DNA of 64,000 bases from Siphonodentalium dalli (Eukaryota > Mollusca > Scaphopoda > Gadilida > Siphonodentaliidae). Where the stretch lies: assembly GCA_032622095.1 (NCBI GenBank), contig CP136061.1:231260944-231324943 (forward strand), read 5' to 3'. A program made the translations under genes and the position numbers. Positions 10,780 to 23,312 of this stretch are shown piece by piece; position 1 is the stretch's first letter, and each line of letters begins with the position of its first letter. Below the pieces are notes generated by a model, which had not been told where the DNA came from, made no database searches, and was given only the letters and a program-made list of their open reading frames with translations.

Positions 10780-11345
10780 AGGATTCTGGGAGCTTATCAG
10801 GACATGGTTAGACAAAAGTTAGAGTATGCTGCTGCAATCTGGTCCCCTCATATATAACTAAAATTGAACGAGTACAAAACCGGGCCATCTGTTGGATTTT
10901 TAATGACTATTCAAGATTCTTAAGTCTCTCAAAAATGAGGACAGAAGAACCATCTCGAAATTAACCCTCTTCACTAAAATAGTCCATAACCAAGAAGATT
11001 TCACTATTCCAGATTACTTCCAGAAACCACTCAGATATAGTAACGCGACACTTATCGTCGAATTCATACTGGGCCAAATTATTTTAGACATTCATTCTTC
11101 CCAAGTACAGCTATACTTTGGAATCAACTCCCATCTGATCTGATCAAGCTCTCTGACCCTGACCAGTTCATGAGGAGTGCTTATCAGCTTCAACCATAAA
11201 CCCAACAGCAACCTTTGTTTTTAACATGCTTTTGTCTGTATATACTCATTTAACTGACAAACTTGTCACTACTATCCACTTAACTTCCTACTCACTTGCA
11301 CTGACGCGCCTGGTGATAATACCCAAATGGGGGTCAACCAGTATA
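10780..11345 (+). pseudogene. LINE ORF2 C-terminus and 3' end relic
   Basis: Translation pieces in more than one frame read VRQKLEYAAAIWSPH, KIERVQNRAI..IFNDYS, and later FFPSTAILWNQLPSDLIKL. This is the typical post-catalytic segment of CR1/Jockey-like LINEs. Several frameshifts separate them. After a stop at about 11200 comes an untranslated tail ending 'cgcgcctggtgataatacccaaatgggggtcaaccagtatacagagatagatag', which looks like a LINE 3' terminus with a short GATA repeat. Confidence 0.75.
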
Positions 11346-11562
11346 CAGAGATAGATAGGATTCCCCGTTCATCTCTGAAATCAAGTTAAGTGCCGAAGTC
11401 TCTGGACCCAGAGTTGATTGTAATGAAATCTTGTACTAGTTTGAACAAGACTGGGTCAGAAAGGCCCTGTCAAGTTTAAATTTGGTTCTGTTCCAACCAT
11501 TTCTGACAGAGCTATGCCCCTTTTTTACTTAGAATTTGCTTTCCCGGATCACAACTTAAGTT

Positions 11563-11749
11563 ACTGTAATGCCCTAAATAATCGACTCCTTAACGACAGC
11601 AGAATTATGGATAACTTTTTAGGATTTAGTCGGAAATATGGCTTGTTGCCATTCATCGGAGGCTCTCAGCCATATTTCCGACTAAATCTTGAAAAGTTAC
11701 CCTTAATTCTGCTGTGGTTAAGGAGTCGATTATTTAGGGCATTACTGTA
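11563..11749. repeat. Hairpin MITE (ACAGTAATGCCCTAAATAATCG family)
   Basis: The arms of about 85 bp are 'taatgccctaaataatcgactccttaac...aaatatggcttg' and its complement, around a short loop with 'ccattcatcggaggctctcag'. Related copies are at 50522-50629 (one arm only) and 59843-60074. Confidence 0.88.
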
Positions 11750-12414
11750 TAGTTAATCAGCTTTGACCTTTAGTATGTGGATTAACCATATGAAGATATA
11801 GCTAAATTCAAATTTTGGTCCGTCCATATCTGAATTTTTTTATGGTCTGATCATTTCTAATAGAGATATGCCCATTTTAGACTTAGAATTTCCCTTATTT
11901 TCCTGTTGTCTAATAAAATAAATCTTATATATGTTAACAACACAGAGTTGGAAGTGAAATTTGACCCAATAACTATTGTTAGAATATACTGTAAATTTTC
12001 TTGTCTAAAAATGCCAGTGGCCAAAAAAGCCACCTTTTATTCACAATTATAAATTTTATACATATGTTTCTCTTCAAGAAATTCTGGCTGAAAGTCAGTG
12101 TATAAGGGATTTTGTATACTGTCGGCAATTTGTTGGATTTTATTCCATAATGTGGTCTCTCCATCCATATTTCTAGAAATCCTGGACAAAGTGAAAATCC
12201 TCCCTCCTTCATCAAATTTACACATATAATTGTGTTACAGAATGATGTCTTGGTATTTAACTGACTATATTTGATGTCACCTGATGTCATAGGTATTTAT
12301 TTTTATTGACCGTTAGGGAAAATTAATTTTATTTCTAACAATTTGTTATTGTGCAAATGAAAGTCTCATTTCTCTTAAACATATGAAATGAATTTATTTC
12401 CTGCTTTTTTTTAG
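11750..12414. other. Intron sequence, no gene
   Basis: This is the remainder of the last PWP1 intron. It includes 'tttggtccgtccatatctgaatttttttatggtctgatcatttct', a degenerate dispersed repeat also echoed near 11460-11520. The open frames here are short and lack similarity. Confidence 0.5.
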
Positions 12415-12638
12415 TTCGGAAGCATTTCCTGAATAGAATGCCCAGTAAGCTAGCTGCTGAATGTGTGGGAGACGACAGTGATCTTACGGAACCGACAGAA
12501 GCAATGGAAAATTTAACATTAGACAATGAAATGGAAAATGAACTTGCTGAGATTGATGAAAAACCTAGCACATCTTCTGTGAACAAGAAGAAAAAGAAAA
12601 GGAAAAAGAAAAAGAAAGCAAAACAAACGGATGACTGA
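12415..12638 (+). CDS. PWP1: PWP1 last coding exon
   Basis: The acceptor TTTTTTTTAG precedes 12415. Joined to the single base left at 7182 it reads V-R-K-H-F-L-N-R, comparable with the short region after the last WD unit of PWP1. It then runs into an acidic stretch rich in Glu, Asp and Ser, and a final Lys-rich tract (12586-12625) ending K-Q-T-D-D and TGA at 12636-12638. The acidic then basic tail is unlike the Ser/Gly-rich end of vertebrate PWP1 and may serve nucleolar targeting (inference). A poly(A) signal follows 28 bases after the stop. Confidence 0.88.
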
Positions 12639-12665
12639 TTACTGTGATGTTATATTTGTGGTTGA

Positions 12666-12671
12666 AATAAA
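12666..12671 (+). promoter_or_regulatory. Poly(A) signal of PWP1
   Basis: AATAAA lies 28 bases after the PWP1 stop codon, in 'ggttgaaataaattcataaaattttatag'. Confidence 0.75.
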
Positions 12672-12786
12672 TTCATAAAATTTTATAGTCCGTTTTGAAA
12701 TGATACATTGCACCAAACCCAACATTCGAACTGAAGTTTTCAGTTTACTTGCTGTTCTCAACCTGGGAATCAAACCTGTGTCTATT

Positions 12787-13512
12787 AGTGTTGAAACGAC
12801 TAGTGAATTTCAAAGTCGACTAGTCGAGGCCAAAAAGTTGCGTTGCGTCGACTAGTCTGTACCCGATATAAAAACTTTCAAACATAACATGGTACGGAAA
12901 ATTCATCGTACATGACTGATGCAATGAGTCAATGACGGTCTATTGCGTAGCACATTTCCCTGCATAGACACGATTATTTATACAGGTTTTAAATTTAATA
13001 TTCATTGATATGATTTTTAATTCTGTGAAGTGCCGATCAAGCGCTGTCAGTATCATTTTATACAGTAGCACCAATGATGTCACCTTAAGCGACCTTCACA
13101 CAGCGTCGCATCATAACCCGATGGTGCGAGATCAATTGAAATATACACAGTGTCTAGGTCAAAGCGGTCTCCGACAAACGATAAAGCCGCGTCAATCATT
13201 GCCATCATGTCGCAGTGATGTCTTTGACCTCAAACGACGAGTGAGTCATTGTGTTGTCAATTTCAGTCTTTCAATTAATAGTCGGGTCACCGTGTGTGTC
13301 TATACTAGTAACACTGTCAATTCTGGGTGCCACCAAACATTATACTTACCGTAACTTACGCGCAGTTAACACCATTTATGCCGGAATCGATCTTGAAAAC
13401 GTTATACATTTAACTAATACACTATGTTCCGACTAGTCGACGGCAAAATTCAGAGTCGACGTTCTGACATTTCAGCGTCGACTACAGCTAGTCGATTAAT
13501 CGTTTCAACCCT
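12787..13512. mobile_element. hAT-like non-autonomous element with TCGACTAGTCGA ends
   Basis: The left end 'tgttgaaacgactagtgaatttcaaagtcgactagtcg' and the right end 'cgactagtcgacggcaaaattcagagtcgac...gattaatcgtttcaaccct' form imperfect TIRs. The interior (about 12850-13420) has no recognised gene. GGGTTGAAACGATTAAT-type ends remind me of hAT elements, but no clean 8-bp target duplication is visible, so the class is tentative. Confidence 0.5.
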
Positions 13513-13828
13513 AGTATCTATTTATCTAGTGGCTCAGATGGTCATTATATGTGTAGATATACTACATAACATAACATTTACTGTGCTGTTTTCCCATGCT
13601 AACAAAAGTACGTAATACAAGAAGTGTGCAAGAAGTACATTTTGTTATGGCTAAAAAAGTCATACAACCAATACCAGTGTCCAGCAGGGTGAGCACATAG
13701 ATACTGTGGCTATAAGTTCCTGAACATAACATATATATTCTGAATATAGACATAGACAGAAATTTTTTTTTTACTTGACATTAATGTATCTCAATTATTT
13801 CATACTCATTAAAATTCTCCCTGACATA

Positions 13829-14084
13829 TTAACCCTTTGATGACGGGAGCTGCGCTGGTGCAGAATTAAAGATCATGTGCCAGGCATTCTCCAATATATG
13901 CAGGTCTCCCATAGGGAACTTTGCATATATAAGAGAAGGCACTGGCTTACAAGGTCAAGGTAAATATTGTTAGGCCAAAGTATTCTCTTAGGCTCACTAT
14001 GATGGCAGACTCACATATATAAGTGAATGCATTGGCACAGGGTTTTCATAAAATTTCAGGAAGCTCCAGTTATGGAAGGGTTAA
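13829..14084. mobile_element. piggyBac-like MITE, TTAA flanks
   Basis: TTAA at 13829-13832 and at 14081-14084 bound ends reading TTAACCCTTTGATGACGGGAG and ...CTCCAGTTATGGAAGGGTTAA. The interior motifs 'ggcattctccaatatatgcagg' and 'cacatatataagtgaatgcattggcacagggtttt' match the element at 6777-7029. Confidence 0.62.
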
Positions 14085-14719
14085 ACATGAATAATATGGT
14101 TGTGCACGAGGGCTTTTCTGGACCGTGTGCATGGGCCTGAGAAATGGAAACTGATTGTGTGTCCGCAACAACCATGCAGCTTGCTTCATAATCGCTGCAA
14201 TATTGGAACAAGCTGAATTTCAAATATAATTGTTCCAAAAAGCTTACCGTAATATGACAATACGTTAGCGTAATTAGCGAAGCACGTCTAAATCACACAC
14301 ATAAGGTTATATATGTGTCTTTTTTAATGTTATAAAAATAAGTTCATTGATAACTATTCCCATCAAATAAGATTCACTTTGGCCTTACTTCGTTGGGTGA
14401 TTATTATTAATTACACTCCGGTCACAAGGGCTCACCGAAAGATGAGGCCCAAATAGCAATTTAGTGTATAAATTAGGTCAATCGTATATCTGGGAATATG
14501 AGGAAATTCGAGATTCACAACTAGAAATGAGTGTTCACACGGACACGGATCTGGTAGACCGTAATATGATAATATGCCAGGCATATATAGAACGACCCTG
14601 GCATAATAATAACAAGACGGAAAATGCGAAGGATCGTGCAAATTATCATGGAACTATATGCATATATATTAGGCCTATACGCATATCAGCGACACGAATG
14701 CTTGATTAATAATGTAGAT
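14085..14719. other. No recognisable gene
   Basis: Mixed AT-rich sequence. The open frames overlap on both strands and lack similarity. Confidence 0.4.
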
Positions 14720-15700
14720 CGTTTTGGATGCCATTGGACTTCGATAATTATATATGCTTTAATATAGCATATCGGCCTTTGATAATAAAAGCCTCTATAT
14801 TGCGATTAGCGAAGACGACATGACACGTTCAGTCATGTCTGGATTCTGACCCTCAGAGACAAATGACGTTTTGACGTCATGATGCCGTAACTGCCTTCAG
14901 TTAGCTAACAAATGAAACTGATCTAATATGAACCTTTGCAGGACATATTCATAACAACTTACTGTTTATAAATAAATAAATACTTCAGCTGTCCATTTCC
15001 ACACATCGGAAGTTACGAAGTAGCAAATTCGTTTCATTGCTGATTCTGCGATTTTGTGAAACCACTGCTGGAAGTCGCGTGATTTTTTCACGAAAAAGTT
15101 GGTTCGGTAAAAATTTGACCAACACCGTATACTGTAAATTATGTGTGACGTCACAAGTATGTACGCCTGCCTGTTATCTATACACGACCCGAGCGGGGTC
15201 TCTATTATCAATACCCCATGTATTGAAGCGTGCCTGCGTAAACTTATATATACTAAATAGGTCTAGTCTAGATAGGCCAGGGAATGTAAACAAAAGCGAA
15301 ACAGTTGTCTAGCTGGATACGACATGACAATTGAAGCTTTGTCTGGATTCTGACCCACCAAGACAAATGACGTCATGACGTCATAACTGGTTTTCTGCTA
15401 AGAAACATTGGAAATTGATCTAATATGAACATATTTATTGATAATAACTGTTTATAAATAAATAATTCAATTATTCATAATTCCGATAGTAATTCCCCTT
15501 ATTTTGGAATACCTGTAATAGACACAGTAACAATATTTTCCGATTACAACATTAATGCTTTACGCCCACCGATCTACTGTGCGACAAAAGTGCTCGCATA
15601 AATTCGAAACAACAGCGTCGTATTAGATAATAATTGGTGACGTCACAAAATCAGATATAATCTATATACGACCCAAAGAGTCCAGCTTTGGTTTGTTATA
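14720..15700 (+). repeat. Diverged ~550-bp direct duplication
   Basis: Landmarks recur in order: 'catgtctggattctgaccctcagagacaaatgacg' (about 14837 and 15340), 'aaactgatctaatatgaac' (14916, 15414), 'actgtttataaataaataa' (14962, 15448), 'gtgacgtcacaa' (15146, 15640) and 'tatacacgaccc' or its variant 'tatatacgaccc' (15180, 15664). Several TGACGTCA palindromes (the CRE core) occur in both halves. No coding content was recognised. Confidence 0.6.
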
Positions 15701-16026
15701 AACCTCAAAGGCCCAATCAGATATTGTCCACATATTTTAACATTCAATGATGTGTTATTTAGCTTAACATGTAGTGACAAAATATTAATATCTAGAATAT
15801 GCTTGGAATTTTCAAACTGATATCCTAAAAAATTCGTTATTTATTCCATATAAACTTTTCAGACACCAACCTGCTTGAATCGCACCACCACAGCATATTC
15901 AAATTGATCTTAATGGGACCCAACGCACTCACAGTGGGTAAATGTACAAAAAATATGAACATCTGTAAAAACATCAATGTGGTGAAATGATAAATTTTTT
16001 CTTATATTCATTATTGATTATTACTA

Positions 16027-18990
16027 ATTAGCTCAACTTTACTTTGTAAAGTTTGAGCTATTGCCATGGCTTTGTCGTGCGTGTGTGTGTGCGTGATGCA
16101 TCAACAATTTCCTTTAGCATGGGCTACAGGTCGTACCTGTGGTCGGATCATTATGAAATTTGTCATAGCTGTTGACATTGACATGTAGATGGGAACGAGT
16201 CATTTTGGGTTCATTCGGGAAAAAAACATGGCCGCCAGTGGCCATCTTGGATTTCAATATTCAATCCATTAGCACGGGCTACAGGTCGTACTGTTCGTCT
16301 GATCATCATGAAATTTGTCATGGATGTTAACATTGACATGTAGATGGGAACGAGTAATTTTGGGGTTGTTCGTCAAAAAACATGGCCACCGGCAGCCATC
16401 TTAAATTTTACTCTTTGCATGACTAAATTCTTTGGCACGGCCTACAAGTCGTACCTTTGGTCGGATCATCATAAATATTTTCATGGATGTTAACAATGAC
16501 ATGTAGATGGGAACGAGTCATTTTGGGGTCTTTTGGCAAAAAAACATGGCCGTCAGTAGGCATCTTTGATTTTACTCTTTGTATGACTAAATCCTTTAGC
16601 ACGGGCTACAGGTCGTACATTTAGTCCGATCATCATAAAATTTGTCATGGCTGTTGAAATTGGAATGTAGATGGGAACAAGTCATTTTGGGGTCATTCGG
16701 TCAAAAAACATGGCTGCCAGCAGGCATCTTTGATTTTACTCTTTGTATGACTAAATCCTTTAGCACAGGCTACAGGTCGTACCTTTAGTCCGATCATCAT
16801 AAAATTTGTCATGGCTGTTGAAATTGGAATGTAGATGGGAACGAGTCATTTTGGGGTCATTCGGACAAAAAACAATGGCCGCCAGCGGCCATCTTGGATT
16901 TCAAAATTCAATCCATTAGCACGGGCCACAGGGCGTACTGTTCGTCTGATCATCATGAAATTTGTCATGGATGTTAATATTGACATGTAGATGGGAACGA
17001 GTAATTTTGGGGTCATTTGGCCCAAAAACATGGCCGTCAGCAGCCATCTTGGATTTTACTCTTTGTATGACTAAATCCTTTAGCACGGGCTACATATCGT
17101 ACCTTTAGTCTGATCATCATAAAATTTCTCATGAATGTTAATAATGACATGTAGATGGGAACGAGTCATTTTGGGGTCATTCGGTCATCTTTGATTTTAC
17201 TCTTTGTATGACTAAATCCTTTAGCACGGGCTACAGGTCGTACCTTTAGTCCGATCATCATAAAATTTGTCATGGCTGTTGAAATTGGAATGTAGATGGG
17301 AACGAGTCATTTTGGGGTCATTCGGACAAAAAACAATGGCCGCCAGCGGCCATCTTGGATTTCAAAATTCAATCCATTAGCACGGGCCACAGGTCGTACT
17401 GCTCGTCTGATCATCATGAAATTTGTCATGGATGTTAATATTGACATGTAGATGGGAACGAGTAATTTTGGGGTCATTCGGCCAAAAAACATGGCCGCCA
17501 GCAGCCATCTTGGATTTTACTCTTTGTATGACTAAATTCTTTAGCACGGGCTACAGGTCGTACCTTTAGTCTGATCATCATCAAATTTGTCATGGATGTT
17601 AACAGTGACATGCAGATTGGAACGACTCATTTTTGGGTATTTTGGCCGAAAAACATGGCTGCCAGCAGCCATCTTGGATTTTACTCTTTGTATGACTAAA
17701 TCCTTTAGCACGGGCTACAGGTCGTACCTTTAGTCTGATCATCATAACATTTGTCATGAATGTTAATAATGAGATGTAGATGGGAACGAGTAATTTTGGG
17801 GTCATTCGGCCAAAAAACATGGCGGCCAGCAGCCATCTTGGATTTTACTCTTTGTATGACTAAATTCTTTAGTACGGGCTACAGGTCGTACCTTTAGTCT
17901 GATCATCATCAAATTTGTCATGGATGTTAATATTGACATGTAGATGGGAACGAGTAATTTTGGGGTCATTTGGCCCAAAAACATGGCCGTCAGCAGCCAT
18001 CTTGGATTTTACTCTTTGTATGACTAAATCCTTTAGCACGGGCTACATATCGTACCTTTAGTCTGATCATCATAAAATTTCTCATGAATGTTAATAATGA
18101 CATGTAGATGGGAACGAGTCATTTTGGGGTCATTCGGTCAAAAAACATGGCTGCCAGCAGGCATCTTTGATTTTACTCTTTGTATGACTAAATCCTTTAG
18201 CATGGGCTACAGGTCGTACCTTTAGTCCGATCATCATAAAATTTGTCATGGCCGTTGAAATTGGAATGTAGATGGGAACGAGTCATTTTGGGGTCATTCG
18301 GACAAAAAACAATGGCCGCCAGCGGCCATCTTGGATTTCAAAATTCAATCCATTAGCACGGGCCACAGGTCGTACTGTTCGTCTGATCATCATGAAATTT
18401 GTCATGGATGTTAATATTGACATGTAGATGGGAACGAGTAATTTTGGGGTCATTCGGCCAAAAAACATGGCCGCCAGCAGCCATCTTGGATTTTACTCTT
18501 TGTATGACTAAATTCTTTAGCACGGGCTACAGGTCGTACCTTTAGTCTGATCATCATCAAATTTGTCATGGATGTTAACAGTGACATGCAGATTGGAACG
18601 ACTCATTTTTGGGTATTTTGGCCGAAAAACATGGCTGCCAGCAGCCATCTTGGATTTTACTCTTTGTGTGACTAAATCCTTTAGCACGGGCTACAGGTCG
18701 TACCTTTAGTCTGATCATCATAACATTTGTCATGAATGTTAATAATGAGATGTAGATGGGAACGAGTCATTTTGGGGTCATTCGGTCAAAAAACATGGCC
18801 ACCAGCAGCCATCTTGGATTTTACTCTTTGTATGACTAAATTCTTTAGCATGGGCTACAGGTCGTACCTTTAGTCTGATCATCATAAAATTTGTCATGGC
18901 TGTTAATGATGACATGTAGATGGGAACGACTCATTTTGGAGTCATTCGGCCGAAAACATGGCCGCCAGCAGCCATCTTGGATTTTACTTT
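16027..18990 (+). repeat. Tandem array of ~155-bp units
   Basis: About 18 units follow the consensus 'tttagcacgggctacaggtcgtacctttagtctgatcatcataaaatttgtcatgg...gacatgtagatgggaacgagtcattttggggtcattcggccaaaaaacatggccgccagcagccatcttggattttactctttgtatgacta'. Unit variants recur in the same order (for example the 'ggatttcaaaattcaatccattagcacgggccacagg' variant near 16900, 17360 and 18340), showing amplification of blocks about three units long. The left border is 'tagctcaactttactttgtaaagtttgagcta' with a GT run. The right border continues to the 'ttgagctacagtgtcattgacac' ending at about 19110. Many short - strand open frames here are shadows of the repeat. Confidence 0.92.
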
Positions 18991-19420
18991 TCTCTTCATG
19001 TATAGTATTAGACATTCAACTTTCCACATTCCTAATCACTCCATTGACTGTAATACATTAAATTATTCCCTTTCCAAGTTGAGCTACAGTGTCATTGACA
19101 CTTTCATTTATTTTGCGTGCCTGTGGAATCAGCCGCAATGTATGGGGTTAACAGTGCCCTTTTTCACTCGAGCTATCGACTTGAGGTTTGGAACTTTGGT
19201 ACATACAGGTCTATTATGCACGATTGTGCATGCCCCATCTCACTCGGCCCCATGGGCGGTACGGTCGGGTGCATGCGGTCGACTTTTAGTAGGACCGGAC
19301 CGTGCCTTTTTTTTCGTACCTGATGGCATCGGCCGTAAGTTAGGTGTTAACAGTGGCGGTTCCGCTCGACCTCCGGACTTGGGGATGACACTTTGGTAAA
19401 TACAGGTCTATTATGCACGA
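18991..19420 (+). repeat. Array end and ~230-bp diverged direct repeat
   Basis: 'gttaacagtg...tacaggtctattatgcacgat...gtcgacttttagtaggaccgg' (19146-19300) recurs, degenerate, as 'gttaacagtggcggttcc...tacaggtctattatgcacgat...gtcggcttttagtaggactgg' (19347-19490). The second copy straddles the left edge of segmental duplication A. No gene was seen. Confidence 0.6.
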
Positions 19421-20149
19421 TAATGCAAGAACCTTCTCGCTCGACTCCTGGGGCGATACGATCGGTGCGGTCGGCTTTTAGTAGGACTGGTTTTACACAA
19501 TATGATGGGCTATATACATACATATACCTCCTCCATGGCTATTCCGATCTTTCCTAACAGGTCCATAAAAGTTGGGGGGGGGGGGTAATTTGATCAGAGC
19601 TATAAGAGATATCTACATGTTGATGCGTTTCTGTGAAGCAAATAATAGCACTCGTCAATAAATGTTAGAATTTTGTCATGTTTATTCCTTAGTCTTCGAT
19701 CATTGAGGTGGAAGATAGTGATAGTGCATGCGTATATCAGTTATGGGGCCTGGTTGAGGGTGAATATCCACACGCATTATAGCAATAACATGGATACAAT
19801 CAATATAAATTTCAAATTAAAGAATCATATGTTCAGGCAATCAAGTGTGAATTTGGTTTTGGTCTATACTCGCTCTACCATAAAATTTTCTGCACCAAAC
19901 AGGCCGATGGACTGTCTGCATCATGCCAAGTAAGCCCACATCGTTTAGGGGTGGGTGAGCCTCTGCACAGTAACCCGATCGGCCAGGACGAGCATTCAGA
20001 TGGACCCCCTATTTCCTAATCAACACTGAGTCCATATGGATACCAAAGAAGCATAATATAATTACAAACAAATAGAAGAAGGAAATTAACATTCGAAATT
20101 AATAAGATTAGTACTAATAATATAAACCCACTAGCGCGTCGGAGGGGCG

Positions 20150-20800
20150 TTGACATACTCCAACCGATCCAAAATGGCCGCCGTCCAGATGGGTTCAAAA
20201 GCGCACCCATGCCATTTCTTGGCCCCTGGACCGATTTAGCTCTAACAAAGGGTACTGTACGGTGGCCCCCAAGACACTCTTTCCACAAACCCTATACCCC
20301 CGATCCAAAATGGCTGCCATCCACATGTGTTCAAATAGGGCACATGTGCCATTTCTCGGCCCCTTGACACAAAGGGTGTTGTAGGGTGTCCCAAAGTCAA
20401 TCTAAATATTCACACCCCACCCCAATCCAAAATGACCACCGTCGAGAGGTGTTTGATTAGGGCACCCATGCCATTGACCGATTTAGGCTGGACGATGGCC
20501 ATTTTTAATTGGGTGGCTGTGTGGAAAGACTCTCGTTGGCCACCCCACAAAATCCTTTGTTTGGCCTAAATCGGTCATGGGTCGTGAAATGGCATGGGAG
20601 CCCTATTTGAACCCCTCTGGGCGGTGGCCATTTTGGATCGGGTGGGTGTGTTTGGAAAGTGTGTCTTATGCCCCCCCCCCCCCTGCAACACCCTTTGTTT
20701 GACCTAAATCGGTCAAGTGGTCAAGAAATGCATCGCGTGTCCTATTTTAACCCGTCTGGACGGCAGCCTTTTAGATCGGGGTGCATGTGTTGCGATTATT
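20150..20800. repeat. Foldback repeat array, left part, copy A
   Basis: Units of about 115 bp contain 'gatccaaaatggccgccgtccagatgggttcaaaagcgcacccatgccatttcttggcccctggaccgatttagctctaacaaagggtactg'. They then invert at about 20480-20520 into 'ccaccccacaaaatcctttgtttggcctaaatcggtca...'. The right part (27040-27770) carries further units in the second orientation. Confidence 0.82.
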
Positions 20801-20879
20801 GTCCCCCGAAAAATGTATTTTTGGGGAACTATTGTAATCAGCCCCGTCCGTGCGTCCGGAGTTATAACTCCAGTAATGA

Positions 20880-21540
20880 TCATCCGATTTGATTGAAACT
20901 TGGTATGTAGGTGTCAAGAACACAGGTGCTCTGCAATTCTGGGTTTGATCCGATGTTCTTTTATGGAGTTATTTCCCTTTTTCAACATTTTTTTTACTTA
21001 GAAACTCTCACTTTTTCGGTTTCCGGATGATATCTCAAGTTTGGATCCTTTAATTTCATGTGGATCAATCATATCAAGATACAGGTTGATTTCGAATTTG
21101 AGTTTGATCTGATGATTTTTCCTAGAGTTATGGACCTTTTTGACTTAGAAAATTCAATTTCTTCTTTTTTCTTTGGTTTCCAGATGATAACTCAAGTTTG
21201 GACTGTTCAATTGAAAATTCCGTATTTTTTTGTGAGTCATTGATATCAAAATACAGGTCAAGTTCGAATTTGAGCTTGATCCGATGATTTTTCTCAGAGT
21301 TATGGGCTTTTCGACCTAGAAAATTCAATTTTTCTTGTTTTTTCTTTGGTTTCCGGATGATAACTCAAGTTTGGATTGTTTAATTGGAAATTCTGTATTT
21401 TTGTGGGTCGTTCATATCAAAATACAGGTCAAATTCGAATTTGAGTTTGATCCAATGATTTTTCCCAGAGTTATGGGCCTTTCGACTTTGAAAAACATTT
21501 TTTATAATTTTCTGTATGAGGGTACCTTCATGGTGTAATA
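20880..21540 (+). repeat. ~165-bp tandem repeats, 'ggtttccggatgataactcaagtttgga', copy A
   Basis: Three to four units repeat 'ggtttccggatgataactcaagtttggat...ttcatatcaaaatacaggtcaaattcgaatttgagtttgatccgatgatttttcccagagttatgggcctttcgactt'. The same block is at 37350-38005 in copy B. Open frames in it are repeat-derived. Confidence 0.8.
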
Positions 21541-21664
21541 AACTCCTACAGTTTTGATAGTAGATATTTGAAACTTCAGAGTATTGTCACCCACATATTG
21601 GAGATGTGCAACATGTATATAGATGACGGAAGAATTATTTTTTAACGGAATTATTAACCCTTTC

Positions 21665-21670
21665 CACTTA
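21665..21670 (+). repeat. 6-bp target site duplication, left
   Basis: CACTTA directly before the element. The same six bases follow it at 26984-26989. Copy B, which lacks the element, has a single CACTTA at 38132-38137. Confidence 0.95.
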
Positions 21671-22970
21671 AGTAGTACGGGTGGCTTGTTGGATCCACAT
21701 CTAAAAAAAATAGATTTTTTGGCGGGTAAAATTGGTTGTACTAAAATATTCACACAAAAAAATTCAAATTTTTTTTTTTTTTCAAAAAAGTTTTTTTTTT
21801 TTTTTTTTTTTTTATTCTCAAAAATTTATAACGAGTTTTCGGTCTCTTACCCAAATCTCGACCGGCTATTAAATGTCGAATGGTTTTAAATTATTTGCGT
21901 GTAATATCTTTTGTTATTGGCCAACTATTTTTGTTCAAACAAATTTTAAATATTTTTCATGAAACTCTGTTAATTTTATTAATCGATGTTTAGAAATAGC
22001 TTTATACCAATTATATGTGTATGGACTGGTCCGAGTCACTGTAATCTTGGTCATTGTCACTATCGGTATGAATGCATACATTCCAGTGTTTATCAACCAG
22101 ACGCAGTCCATACTCATATAATTGTCTCCACAATACCTGAAATAATTTGACACCATTACTCTTACATAAATAATAAAGAGCGTTTATTCTTTACTTCTCT
22201 ATCCCGATGAAGTTATTGAGTATATGACAGGTGTGCATTATCGCGAATTATAAATTATTGAGATGTTGTACTATTTTGAATCACGAGCGGACGAAGAGTG
22301 TGATGCGAAATTACAACCCCAGAATGAACTGACATATTCGATGGAACAAATTTTCAAGTATGTACACACACATAATCACACGCGTCATTGGGGTAACACT
22401 GTATAGGTCGAAAAAGAGTGACACGTTGGATAAATTTGCCAAATGACTGCTATTATATCTGTTGACAGCTATGAGTGTTTCGACTAGTTTGATGTTAGCT
22501 CTCACTCGCGTGTCTGAACATCATTACCTGTTTAACGGGTTATGATCACGTAAGTTTGATAAGCTGTGTCATTGTTAGCATTAACGCGATAATTAGTTAT
22601 CAAAAATATGCATACATAATACGTACATGTGATAAGACACTCAATAATAGAAGTTACTTCGGTGTCATTGTTATAACAACATTACGTAATAACCACTTAT
22701 AGACCTATTCATACTTACGCTCATATATAATCTTATATAATGTTACCTCATCGGTGCTAACTATGTTAGGTAGTTATGGTATACAAATATCTATGACGAA
22801 GCTTCCTTTTATGCATGTACAGACACGCTTTCAATTAAGCTATCGATAGCGTGTGCATTCTTATTACATCATTAGTTGTTTAACGGGATATGATCACGTA
22901 AGGTGATAAGCTGTGTCATTGTTAGCATGAACGCGATAATTAGTTATCAAAAATATGCATACATAATACG
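21671..22970 (+). repeat. Left terminal inverted repeat (~1.30 kb)
   Basis: It pairs along its length with 25679-26983, with scattered substitutions and a longer poly-T tract (21768-21812) on this side. It contains its own direct sub-repeat: 'gataagctgtgtcattgttagcattaacgcgataattagttatcaaaaatatgcatacataatacg' occurs at about 22558 and again at about 22906. No open frame of note. Confidence 0.93.
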
Positions 22971-23260
22971 TTAGCGGTTAGCTTCTGCTCTATAGCGGTA
23001 CTTTAGCTATGTATCTACCCTATGGTCGGTACTTTAGCTTTGTATCACAATCGATTTCATCATGTCACCAGGTTACACATATCTATATAATAGAGTGCTC
23101 ATATTGAAATCACTCATAATTGCATTGACATTTGGATAGGTAGGTTGTATTGTAGCCAATGTGATAAATTTGTATCCAGTACAAACAACACGAAGAGACG
23201 TTGTGAACGACAGCCTGGACTAGTTAACTAGTCCACCACGTTGCCCTTGTTTCTGTTCTA

Positions 23261-23268
23261 TATAAATA
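23261..23268 (+). promoter_or_regulatory. TATA box of zinc-finger gene 1
   Basis: TATAAATA lies 45 bases before the ATG at 23313, in 'ttctgttctatataaatataggtgcatag'. Confidence 0.55.
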
Positions 23269-23312
23269 TAGGTGCATAGAAGAACGCTCGATTTCACTGA
23301 TTATACAGGAAA

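Noticed and set aside
16846-18468. Series of ~60-codon - strand open frames starting MFFGRMTPK
   Set aside because: They repeat with the period of the tandem array and carry no domain; they are shadows of the repeat unit.
18920-19399. 159-codon + strand open frame
   Set aside because: It runs across the end of the tandem array and a degenerate direct repeat; no similarity, no promoter assigned.
20659-20892. Open frame in the foldback array shared with 37064-37363
   Set aside because: Derived from ~115-bp repeat units; reading frame interrupted by a variable poly-C run.
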